A program made the position numbers and the translations under genes. From Candidatus Buchananbacteria bacterium (lineage in GTDB: Bacteria > Patescibacteriota > Patescibacteriia > CAIXNZ01): a stretch of DNA of 7,277 nucleotides. Under the pieces are notes generated by a model, which was not told the origin of the DNA, made no database searches, and was given only the letters and a program-made list of their open reading frames with translations. The stretch is from positions 1 through 7,277 of the forward strand of contig JAUVKC010000053.1 in the NCBI GenBank assembly GCA_030592165.1. Reading direction: 5' to 3'. This document shows, piece after piece, positions 1-5,108 of this stretch (positions are counted from its first letter, which is position 1; the number at the start of each line of letters is the position of its first letter).

Positions 1-61
1 AGCAATGCAATCACATATCTTGTCTCTTGCTGAATTAGTCGGCACATATTCACGTAAATAA
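1..61 (+). CDS. 3' end of an unidentified upstream gene (partial)
   Basis: From base 2 one frame stays open to a TAA at 59-61 and encodes 19 residues ending in LVGTYSRK. The other two forward frames hit stops within 36 bases. The product cannot be named from so little sequence. It lies in the same frame as the following channel gene and its stop is 18 nt before that gene's ATG, so co-transcription is possible. No terminator or convincing promoter is visible in the gap. The open frame could also be chance. Confidence 0.4.
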   Translation, partial: AMQSHILSLAELVGTYSRK

Positions 62-79
62 AAATTAAATAAAAAATCC

Positions 80-1147
80 ATGTTTAACCAAATTTCAGAC
101 CACCCATTTTTACAATTTGAGTTTCTAAATAATACAACCTTAGATTATGCTATTGCTCTAATAGCTTTAATTTTGTTTGTAATTATTTTTAAAATTTTTC
201 AATTTATCATCTTAAAAAAACTAAAGGTACTTGCAGAAAAAACAGAAACAGATATTGATGATACTTTAATTATAATTGTAAAGTCATTAAAACCACCTTT
301 TTATTTATTTTTAGCTTTTTATTTATCTTTATTATTCTTAACTATCAATCAAATAGGTCAAAAAATATTGTATGGAATTCTAATTATCTGGTTGACTTAT
401 CAAATAATCCAAGCTTTGCAAATTTTAATTGATTATATTCTAAGGAAAAAGCTATTAAAAAATACAGACAGTGAAGCTAAAAAAGGTTTAGGATACTTAA
501 GTACTTTAATAAAAATCACTCTTTGGGCTTTAGGCTCATTGGTTGTTTTGGGAAACCTGGGAGTTAACGTGACATCTTTAATAGCTGGACTTGGCATTGG
601 CGGTATTGCTATTGCCATGGCATTGCAAAATATTTTAGGTGACTTATTTAGCTCTTTAGCTATTTATTTTGATAAACCATTTGAAGTCGGTGATTTTATT
701 ATAGTTGGACAAGATAAGGGTACTGTTGAAAAGATTGGCATTAAAACTACCAGAATAAGGGCATTAAACGGAGAAGAATTAGTTATTTCTAATAATGAAT
801 TAACAACTGCCCGAATTCAAAATTTCAAAACCATCCAAGAAAGACGGGCCTTTGCCTTGATCGGAGTAACCTATAACACTAATCAAACAAAATTAAAATT
901 AATCCCAAAATTAATTAAAAATGCCGTTGAATCAGCCAAGCTAACTAAATTCGGCAGAGCTCATTTTAAAGAATTTGGTGATTCTGCACTTATATTTGAA
1001 ATAGTTTATTATATAGAGACTGAAGATATGAATAAATACATGGATATTCAACAACAAGTTAATTTTAAGATCAAATATCTGTTTGAAAAAGGAAAAATTG
1101 AAATGGCTTATCCGACTCAAACACTATATATTTCAAAAGACATTTAA
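80..1147 (+). CDS. MscS-family small-conductance mechanosensitive ion channel
   Basis: The 355-residue product is an inner-membrane channel expected to open under membrane tension and release solutes during hypo-osmotic shock. Hydrophobic helices lie at about residues 22-44, 72-90, 97-118 and 141-160. A glycine- and alanine-rich pore helix follows at about 163-193 (AGLGIGGIAIAMALQN), typical of MscS TM3. The beta domain follows (DKPFEVGDFI at 198-207, then GTVEKIGIKTTRIR and ISNNELTTARIQNF), then the cytoplasmic alpha/beta domain ending in YPTQTLYI near 344-351, close to the usual family ending. Four predicted helices before or at the pore make it slightly larger than E. coli MscS (286 aa). 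The start is fixed by an in-frame TAA at 59-61. No Shine-Dalgarno precedes it, only an A-rich stretch. It appears complete and intact, and ends just before a strong terminator. Which MscS subfamily it belongs to is not resolved. Confidence 0.93.
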   Translation: MFNQISDHPFLQFEFLNNTTLDYAIALIALILFVIIFKIFQFIILKKLKVLAEKTETDIDDTLIIIVKSLKPPFYLFLAFYLSLLFLTINQIGQKILYGILIIWLTYQIIQALQILIDYILRKKLLKNTDSEAKKGLGYLSTLIKITLWALGSLVVLGNLGVNVTSLIAGLGIGGIAIAMALQNILGDLFSSLAIYFDKPFEVGDFIIVGQDKGTVEKIGIKTTRIRALNGEELVISNNELTTARIQNFKTIQERRAFALIGVTYNTNQTKLKLIPKLIKNAVESAKLTKFGRAHFKEFGDSALIFEIVYYIETEDMNKYMDIQQQVNFKIKYLFEKGKIEMAYPTQTLYISKDI

Positions 1148-1156
1148 AAAAATATC

Positions 1157-1181
1157 AAAAGCCTCTAACGAGGCTTTTTTT
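1157..1181 (+). terminator. Rho-independent terminator after the MscS-family gene
   Basis: A 9-bp stem is formed by AAAAGCCTC and GAGGCTTTT with a 4-nt TAAC loop, and the 3' arm runs into a tract of seven T residues. It begins 9 nt after the stop codon. It separates the channel gene from the dnaG-rpoD operon, which has its own promoter immediately downstream. Confidence 0.93.
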
Positions 1182-1183
1182 AA

Positions 1184-1212
1184 TTGATTTAGAAATACAT
1201 TTATGCTAAATT
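1184..1212 (+). promoter_or_regulatory. Extended -10 sigma70-type promoter for dnaG-rpoD
   Basis: TTGATT (1184-1189) is separated by exactly 17 bp from TAAATT (1207-1212), and a TG dinucleotide sits one base before the -10 (TGC TAAATT). This matches an extended -10 housekeeping promoter. Transcription would start near 1219, giving a leader of about 100 nt before dnaG. The site lies directly after the preceding terminator, as expected for an operon promoter. It has not been tested experimentally. Confidence 0.7.
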
Positions 1213-1282
1213 AAGGATACTACAAAACTACCAACAAAGCTCAAATTAATTAAAAATTATTTAATACGACTCTAGGTACTAT

Positions 1283-1320
1283 ATTCGTAGATTAGTAGCG
1301 GATTCGTAGATTAGCAGTCC
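1283..1320 (+). repeat. Two 19-bp tandem repeats ending at the dnaG start codon
   Basis: Units 1283-1301 and 1302-1320 share the 13-base core ATTCGTAGATTAG followed by YAG, with 15 of 19 positions identical. The second unit ends at the base before the dnaG ATG, where a ribosome-binding site would normally sit; no AGGAGG-like sequence is present. The tandem lies in the transcribed leader predicted from the upstream promoter. It could be a protein-binding or RNA control site, or the remnant of a dispersed repeat; the sequence does not say which. Confidence 0.75.
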
Positions 1321-3117
1321 ATGAATCAAACTGAAGAAATAAAAGCCAAGCTTGATATAGTCGACATTATTTCCGAATATATTCAGCTTAAACAAGCAGG
1401 CACAAATTTTAAAGGGTTATGTCCGTTCCATAATGAAAAAACCCCATCTTTTATGGTTTCCAGAGAAAAACAAATCTGGCATTGCTTTGGTTGCGGAGAG
1501 GGAGGTGATGCTTTTTCTTTTGTTCAGAAAATAGATAGTTTAGACTTTCCAGAAGCGCTTAAATTGTTAGCTCAAAAAGCTGGTGTTACTTTAAAAAAAC
1601 AAGATCCAAAAATTGCTAGTCAAAAATCAAAACTACTAGAAATAACCCGTTTATCAGCAGAATATTTTCACAAAGCATTACTAGACTCGAAAGAAGGTCA
1701 AATTGCCAGAGATTATATTGATAAAAGAAAACTAAGCCCAAGTACTGTTGATGATTTTAAACTAGGCTACGCACCTGATTCATGGGATAGATTACTAAAT
1801 TTTTTAATAAAAAAAGGACACACAACTAGTGATATATTACTAGCCGGTTTAATTGTCAAAAACGAAAAAGGTAAAACATACGACAGATTCAGACAACGTT
1901 TAATGTTCCCGATTTTTGACCAAAACGGGACAATTGTTGGCTTCACTGCCAGAGTTCTTGATGATGCAAAAGCTAATCAGGGCGGTAAATATATTAATAC
2001 ACCGCAAAGTTTAATTTATAATAAAAGCCTGGTTATTTTTGGTCTTGATAAAGCTAAAAAACAAATTAAAGAAAACGATTTAACAGTTATAGTTGAAGGC
2101 AATATGGATGTTATTGCCTCACACCAAGCTGGTATAAATAATGTTATCGCTTCATCAGGTACTGCTTTAACTTTAGAACAATTAAAATTTCTAGATCGTT
2201 ACTCTCCAAACCTTGCTATTGCCTTTGATGCTGATTTAGCTGGCCAAGCTGCAGCTGAAAGAGGGATCGAAACAGCTTTATCAATTGGTATGAATGTAAA
2301 AATTATTCAAATGCCTGAAGAAATCAACGGACAAACAATCAAGGATCCTGATGATTTATTAAATCAAGGAGTTGAACATTGGCAAAAAGCTATTGATTCA
2401 GCGATAAGCTTCTTAGATTATCATTTTAATAAACAATTTAAAACTTTTGACAAAAATGATCCTCTGCAAAAAAAGGAAATTGCTGCTAAGTTATTAAAAC
2501 AAATAGCCAAACTCAATGACTCAGTTGAACAAGAACATTGGTTAAAACTGCTGGCTCAGAAATTAGATGTTTCAGAATCTGTTTTACGAGAAAATATTGA
2601 TCAATATTTGGAGCGAAAAAATACTCAAAATAATGACATTAAATTTGAAGATACAAAATTGAAAAACCGTGAACATTTATTAGCAGAACAATTATTAGCT
2701 CTGATTTTCAAATTCCCAGAAAACCTTGAATATTTAATAAACCACCTGGATTTAGAGGCTATTAATGAACCAAGCCTATATAATATTTACAAACAGTTGA
2801 TTTTGTATTATAATAAAGTTAATAATTTTGACTACTCAGAATTTGAAAAAATATTAAACAATTTAGATTCAAATTTAGTTAACAATTCTTCAGCCTTGCT
2901 ATTACTTGCAGACAAGGATTTTTCTGATTTTAAGCAGGCTGATGTTAAAAAAGAAATTATTAATATCCTTAAGCAAATTAAGAAAAATTATATTTCAAAA
3001 AAAATTAAACAGGTCGAAGGATTATTAAAGCAAGCCGAGAACAATAATGATAAAGTACAAATAGATGAATTAACTAAAGATTTTTCAATCTTAACCCAAG
3101 AACTCAATCAATTATAA
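1321..3117 (+). CDS. dnaG: DNA primase DnaG
   Basis: The 598-residue enzyme synthesises the short RNA primers that DNA polymerase extends at the replication fork, and normally works with the DnaB helicase. A CHC2 zinc-binding domain is at the N-terminus, with ligands C34, H37, C55 and C58 in CPFH and CFGC. The catalytic core follows, with YDRFRQRLMFPIFD at about 187-200 and KYINTPQS at 223-230. The TOPRIM metal-binding motifs are complete: E259-G260 in VIVEGNMDVI, D303 and D305 in AFDADLAGQA, and KDPDD at 341-345. The C-terminal part (about 380-598) is less conserved and probably contains the helicase-interaction domain. Length is normal for bacterial DnaG. An in-frame TAG at 1312-1314 makes ATG 1321 the natural start, with no Shine-Dalgarno. 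It is first in an operon with the sigma factor gene 51 bp downstream, as in the classical macromolecular-synthesis operon but without rpsU in front. Confidence 0.98.
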   Translation: MNQTEEIKAKLDIVDIISEYIQLKQAGTNFKGLCPFHNEKTPSFMVSREKQIWHCFGCGEGGDAFSFVQKIDSLDFPEALKLLAQKAGVTLKKQDPKIASQKSKLLEITRLSAEYFHKALLDSKEGQIARDYIDKRKLSPSTVDDFKLGYAPDSWDRLLNFLIKKGHTTSDILLAGLIVKNEKGKTYDRFRQRLMFPIFDQNGTIVGFTARVLDDAKANQGGKYINTPQSLIYNKSLVIFGLDKAKKQIKENDLTVIVEGNMDVIASHQAGINNVIASSGTALTLEQLKFLDRYSPNLAIAFDADLAGQAAAERGIETALSIGMNVKIIQMPEEINGQTIKDPDDLLNQGVEHWQKAIDSAISFLDYHFNKQFKTFDKNDPLQKKEIAAKLLKQIAKLNDSVEQEHWLKLLAQKLDVSESVLRENIDQYLERKNTQNNDIKFEDTKLKNREHLLAEQLLALIFKFPENLEYLINHLDLEAINEPSLYNIYKQLILYYNKVNNFDYSEFEKILNNLDSNLVNNSSALLLLADKDFSDFKQADVKKEIINILKQIKKNYISKKIKQVEGLLKQAENNNDKVQIDELTKDFSILTQELNQL

Positions 3118-3124
3118 TAAGTGA

Positions 3125-3157
3125 ACAAGAAGAATTATATCCTATACTTCTCCTTGT
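3125..3157 (+). other. Imperfect hairpin between dnaG and rpoD
   Basis: ACAAGAAGAA (3125-3134) and TTCTCCTTGT (3148-3157) form a stem with 9 of 10 pairs around a 13-nt loop. No T-tract follows, so it is not a typical terminator. It occupies most of the 51-bp intergenic gap and ends 11 nt before the rpoD ATG. It may influence mRNA processing or rpoD translation. The stem is AT-rich and could be fortuitous. Confidence 0.4.
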
Positions 3158-3168
3158 ACCTCTAATTT

Positions 3169-4434
3169 ATGGCGAAAGCAAAAAAAACTACAACTAAAAA
3201 AACTACTCGCAAGGCAAATCCAAAAGCCAGGAAAGCGAGCCCAAAAGCAGTCAAAAAGACTGTTAAAAAACAAATCAAACGCCAAGTCAAAAAGACTAGC
3301 AAAAAAACGCCAAAACCGACTGCCCGTAGAGGCAGAAAAAAAGTAAACAAACCAACACCAGAACAATTAGCTTTACTAATCCAAAAAGGTAGAACACGTA
3401 ATTTTATTACTGAAAACGAGATTCTACATATTTTCCAAGAAGTTGAAGAATATTTACCTTTATTCGAAGATTTTTTAGTTGATTTAGAAAATAACGGTAT
3501 TCAAGTAATTGAATTAAAAACTGGAGTCTTAGGGACTGCTGAAGAAAAAGCAGAACTCATGGCTAAAATCGGAGTAACTAAAGATAAAAAACGACTAGAT
3601 TTATCGGACATTTCAGAAGATTCTATTCAGATGTATTTACGAGAAATTGGTAAAGTACCTTTACTTACAAAAGAAGAAGAATTAACATTAGCCAGAAAAA
3701 GAGAAAAAGGTGACCGAAACGCCGAACAAAAGCTAATTGAGGCTAATTTACGTTTAGTTGTTTCAATTGCTAAAAGATTTGTTGGCAAAAGCATGACATT
3801 ACTTGATTTGATTCAAGAAGGGAACATTGGCTTATTTAAAGCAGTTGAAAAATTTGATCCTAGCAAAGGTTATAAATTCTCAACTTACGCTACTTGGTGG
3901 ATCAGACAAGCAATCACCCGATCATTAGCTGATCAATCAAGAACAATCAGAATTCCTGTTCATATGGTTGAAACTATTAATAAATTTCTCCAAGTCCAAA
4001 GAAGATTAATTCAGGATTTAGGTAGGGAACCATTACCAGAAGAAATTGCTGCTGAAATGGGTGAAACAGTAGAAAAAGTCAGACATATTATTAATATTTC
4101 TCAAGAAACTATTTCTTTAGAAACCTCTATTGGTGAAGATGAAGAAGATTCTACTTTAGAAGACTTTATTGAAGATGTCAAAAATATGACACCAGACAGA
4201 GTCGCAGCTTTAGAATTATTACGTGATTATGTTAAAGAAATTATTAATGAACTTTCGCCTAGAGAACAAAAAATACTAGAAATGAGATTTGGTTTAGGTG
4301 ACGGTGTTGCTCATACGCTTGAAGAAGTAGGTCAGGAATTTGATGTTACCAGAGAAAGAATTCGTCAAATCGAAGCTAAATCAATTGAAAAGATAAAACA
4401 ACATCAAGAGATTGAAAAATTAAAAGATTTTTAA
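3169..4434 (+). CDS. rpoD: Primary (housekeeping) RNA polymerase sigma factor, sigma70/SigA family
   Basis: The 421-residue protein directs RNA polymerase core to promoters of housekeeping genes. Residues 1-62 are an unusual Lys/Arg-rich tail of KK, TTKK and PKA repeats resembling histone H1-like tails. A region 1.1-like segment covers about 63-117 (TPEQLALLIQKGRTRNFITE). Region 1.2 begins at 151 (DSIQMYLREIGKVPLLTKEEE). Region 2 spans about 184-270 and includes NLRLVVSIAKRF, LLDLIQEGNIGLFKAVEKFD and the -10 recognition helix YKFSTYATWWIRQAITRSLA. Region 3 spans about 271-340. Region 4 has LSPREQKILEMRFGL and the -35 recognition helix-turn-helix VGQEFDVTRERIRQIEAKS at about 387-405. These elements are those of a group 1 sigma factor. 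The start is set by an in-frame TAA at 3163-3165; no Shine-Dalgarno is seen. It is the last gene of the dnaG operon and is followed by a bidirectional terminator. Confidence 0.97.
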   Translation: MAKAKKTTTKKTTRKANPKARKASPKAVKKTVKKQIKRQVKKTSKKTPKPTARRGRKKVNKPTPEQLALLIQKGRTRNFITENEILHIFQEVEEYLPLFEDFLVDLENNGIQVIELKTGVLGTAEEKAELMAKIGVTKDKKRLDLSDISEDSIQMYLREIGKVPLLTKEEELTLARKREKGDRNAEQKLIEANLRLVVSIAKRFVGKSMTLLDLIQEGNIGLFKAVEKFDPSKGYKFSTYATWWIRQAITRSLADQSRTIRIPVHMVETINKFLQVQRRLIQDLGREPLPEEIAAEMGETVEKVRHIINISQETISLETSIGEDEEDSTLEDFIEDVKNMTPDRVAALELLRDYVKEIINELSPREQKILEMRFGLGDGVAHTLEEVGQEFDVTRERIRQIEAKSIEKIKQHQEIEKLKDF

Positions 4435-4437
4435 ATA

Positions 4438-4492
4438 AAAAAAATAGCATTGTCATACTGAGCTTAGTCGAATGTATCAATGCTATTTTTTT
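4438..4492 (+). terminator. Bidirectional terminator between rpoD and tRNA-Asn
   Basis: The arms TAGCATTG (4445-4452) and CAATGCTA (4478-4485), extended by seven A and seven T residues, give a 15-bp stem. It ends in a T-run on either strand, so it can stop both rpoD transcription (+) and the converging tRNA transcript (-). The 25-nt loop is large and contains a palindromic repeat that adds an inner ATAC/GTAT helix (4455-4458 with 4474-4477). Confidence 0.85.
4453..4477 (+). repeat. Palindromic intergenic repeat inside the terminator loop
   Basis: The segment has the form TCATACTGAG...GTCGAATGTATC, with ATAC and GTAT ends in inverted orientation. From memory it matches a family of short 'TGTCATnCTGAG...CGAAGnATC' repeats scattered between genes in many bacterial genomes. 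A degenerate relative lies in the opposite orientation at about 4515-4538. Family membership is recalled, not searched. Confidence 0.55.
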
Positions 4493-4513
4493 ATTTGCTC
4501 CGAGAGTGGGACT
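4490..4513 (-). repeat. Partial duplicate of the tRNA-Asn 3' end and flank
   Basis: Positions 4490-4513 match 4570-4593 at 23 of 24 bases; the single difference is A at 4505 against G at 4585. The copies are exactly 80 bp apart in direct orientation. The 4570-4593 copy covers the 3' flank, discriminator, acceptor 3' strand and T-stem 3' strand of the real tRNA gene. The 4490-4513 copy is followed by unrelated sequence, so it is a fragment without tRNA function. Such copies can be recombination scars or remnants of integration at a tRNA 3' end. Confidence 0.85.
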
Positions 4514-4551
4514 TCCTTCGGGAATACTCAGGATGAACTTCTCGTCCCACT
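4505..4551. repeat. Palindromic element with UUCG tetraloop next to the tRNA fragment
   Basis: AGTGGGAC (4505-4512) is inverted as GTCCCACT (4544-4551), giving an 8-bp outer stem. Inside is TTCC-TTCG-GGAA (4513-4524), a stable C(UUCG)G hairpin on the plus strand. On the minus strand the centre reads TTCATCCTGAG...CGAAGGAA, resembling the repeat in the nearby terminator loop. The left arm is shared with the tRNA-derived fragment, so the palindrome probably arose from repeat insertion into, or rearrangement of, a tRNA-end copy. Confidence 0.6.
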
Positions 4552-4577
4552 AACTAATTTGTGACGTTGTTTATTTG

Positions 4578-4891
4578 CTCCGAGGGTGGGACTCGAACCC
4601 ACGACCAATTGGTTACACTTAACCCACTATTTTCATAATGGAGTGGACTATATCATCTCCTTACTTAAAAGCTTAGGAGCGGGGCGCTTCCACAATGACA
4701 TAAAAGTCAAAGTGTACTCCATAAAGGATAGTCTCTGAACCTTCCTAGTAAATTACTAGGCTTGGCTGCGGATTGCCATATCTTAATATAAGAGTTAGGT
4801 TTCCCGCAGTTCACCCCGTTTGTCAACCAATGTTTCCATTGGAAGCTGCGTTTTTTCACAGCCAACTGCTCTACCACTGAGCTACCTCGGA
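4578..4891 (-). tRNA. tRNA-Asn(GUU), interrupted by a group I intron in the anticodon
   Basis: Exon 1 is 4891-4858 (34 nt) and exon 2 is 4615-4578 (38 nt), read on the minus strand. Joined they form a normal 72-nt cloverleaf. The acceptor TCCGAGG pairs with CCTCGGA, and the discriminator is G. The D arm is GCTC-AGTGGTA-GAGC. The anticodon stem GTTGG pairs with CCAAT (one G.U) around loop CTGTTAA, giving anticodon GTT. The variable loop is TGGTC and the T arm GTGGG-TTCGAGT-CCCAC. T1-A72 and G73 fit bacterial tRNA-Asn. CCA is not encoded (CAA follows), so it must be added after transcription. Read without removing the intron, the anticodon would look like GTG (His). The gene converges on rpoD and shares its terminator. 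A promoter is predicted at 5048-5020. Confidence 0.93.
4616..4857 (-). ncRNA. Group I self-splicing intron in tRNA-Asn, 242 nt, no ORF
   Basis: Coordinates decrease along the minus strand. P1: exon GGCTGT (4863-4858) pairs with intron GCAGCT (4849-4844), with the hallmark U.G at the splice site. P2: CCAATG-GAAA-CATTGG (4842-4827). P3: CGGGGTG (4818-4812) with CGCCCCG (4686-4680). P4: CTGCGG (4809-4804) with CCGCAG (4771-4766). A P5-region hairpin, TCTTA/TAAGA, is at 4793-4781. P6: CCTAGTA/TACTAGG (4760-4744). P7: GACTA (4733-4729) in TTCAGAGACTA, with TAGTC (4650-4646) in GATATAGTCC. Two small hairpins lie between P7 and P3' (4728-4718 and 4714-4692), as P7.1/P7.2 do in subgroup IA. P8: CTCCT/AGGAG (4679-4657). 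P9: CCATTAT-GAAA-ATAGTGG (4641-4624). The intron ends in G (4616). The IA assignment is tentative. Splicing would occur between anticodon bases U35 and U36, apparently without a homing endonuclease. Confidence 0.93.
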
Positions 4892-4919
4892 TTATATTCT
4901 ATAAAACTGTGCTACTACT

Positions 4920-4957
4920 GCCTGCCCGCCCGCCGAAGCTCAAAGAGCGAAGGAGGG
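4920..4957. repeat. GC-rich imperfect hairpin repeat upstream of the tRNA
   Basis: An almost purely G/C segment in AT-rich surroundings folds as CCC-G-CC, GAA, GCTC, loop AAA, GAGC, GAA, GG-A-GGG (4929-4957). It is preceded by the C/G-rich run CTGCCTGCCCG. Elements of the form 'CCGCCGAAGC...GCGAAGG' are, from memory, common dispersed repeats in Patescibacteria and related draft genomes. It lies 29 nt before the tRNA 5' end, between the predicted minus-strand promoter and the tRNA, so it would be transcribed in the precursor leader. Confidence 0.6.
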
Positions 4958-4984
4958 AGCTACCTAGAATTACGGTAAATTGAA

Positions 4985-5010
4985 ATAAAAAACTGAAAAA
5001 TAATTCAGTT
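4985..5010 (-). other. AT-rich hairpin with T-tract in the tRNA leader
   Basis: On the minus strand AACTGAA (5010-5004) and TTCAGTT (4997-4991) form a 7-bp stem with a 6-nt loop, followed by a T-rich run. It resembles a weak intrinsic terminator but has only two G-C pairs. It starts within a few bases of the transcription start predicted for the tRNA promoter. It might attenuate or protect the precursor 5' end, or be fortuitous. Confidence 0.35.
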
Positions 5011-5019
5011 TATAAAGAT

Positions 5020-5048
5020 ATAATAACATAGTAATTTTAACCAGTCAA
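5020..5048 (-). promoter_or_regulatory. Promoter for the intron-containing tRNA-Asn
   Basis: Read on the minus strand, TTGACT (5048-5043) is followed after exactly 17 bp by TATTAT (5025-5020), with TG one base upstream of the -10 (TGT TATTAT). This is the best sigma70-like match seen in the window. Transcription would begin near 5013 and reach the tRNA 5' end after about 120 nt. It is divergent from the xre-hsdR promoter region. Confidence 0.7.
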
Positions 5049-5084
5049 CATTTATTACACAAAATAGGGTTTATTTTTGTTTTG

Positions 5085-5093
5085 TGCTAGAAT
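5085..5093 (+). promoter_or_regulatory. Extended -10 element for the xre-hsdR operon
   Basis: TG-C-TAGAAT (5085-5093) is a good extended -10 match. No clear -35 is found at the expected distance (TAGGGT at 5065-5070), which fits a weak or activator-dependent promoter. The predicted start near 5100 leaves a leader of about 28 nt before the xre ATG. Confidence 0.5.
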
Positions 5094-5108
5094 ATTAATA
5101 TACCAGTA

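Noticed and set aside
433..618. Small minus-strand open frame inside the MscS-family gene.
   Set aside because: Antisense shadow of a well-supported gene with no initiation signals.
1262..1272. TAATACGACTC, identical to the first 11 bases of the T7 RNA polymerase promoter.
   Set aside because: The rest of the T7 promoter (ACTATAGGG directly following) is absent; ACTATA occurs only after a displaced insertion. No phage genes are near, and an 11-base match in AT-rich sequence can be chance.
1283..1320. Beginning of a CRISPR array.
   Set aside because: Only two directly abutting 19-bp units with no spacers and no cas genes.
3142..3366. Minus-strand open frames rich in Phe/Trp/Cys opposite the start of rpoD.
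   Set aside because: They are the antisense of the Lys/Arg codon repeats of the sigma tail; no promoter, start context or recognisable domain.
4858..4891. tRNA-His reading based on the contiguous GTG anticodon.
   Set aside because: It needs the first intron base, leaves no anticodon-stem partner nearby, and identity elements fit Asn after splicing.
4490..4893. The tRNA and its 3' duplicate as att sites of a genomic island carrying the hsd operon.
   Set aside because: The duplicate lies on the rpoD side only 80 bp away, while the hsd operon is on the 5' side of the tRNA; no integrase is visible and geometry does not fit.
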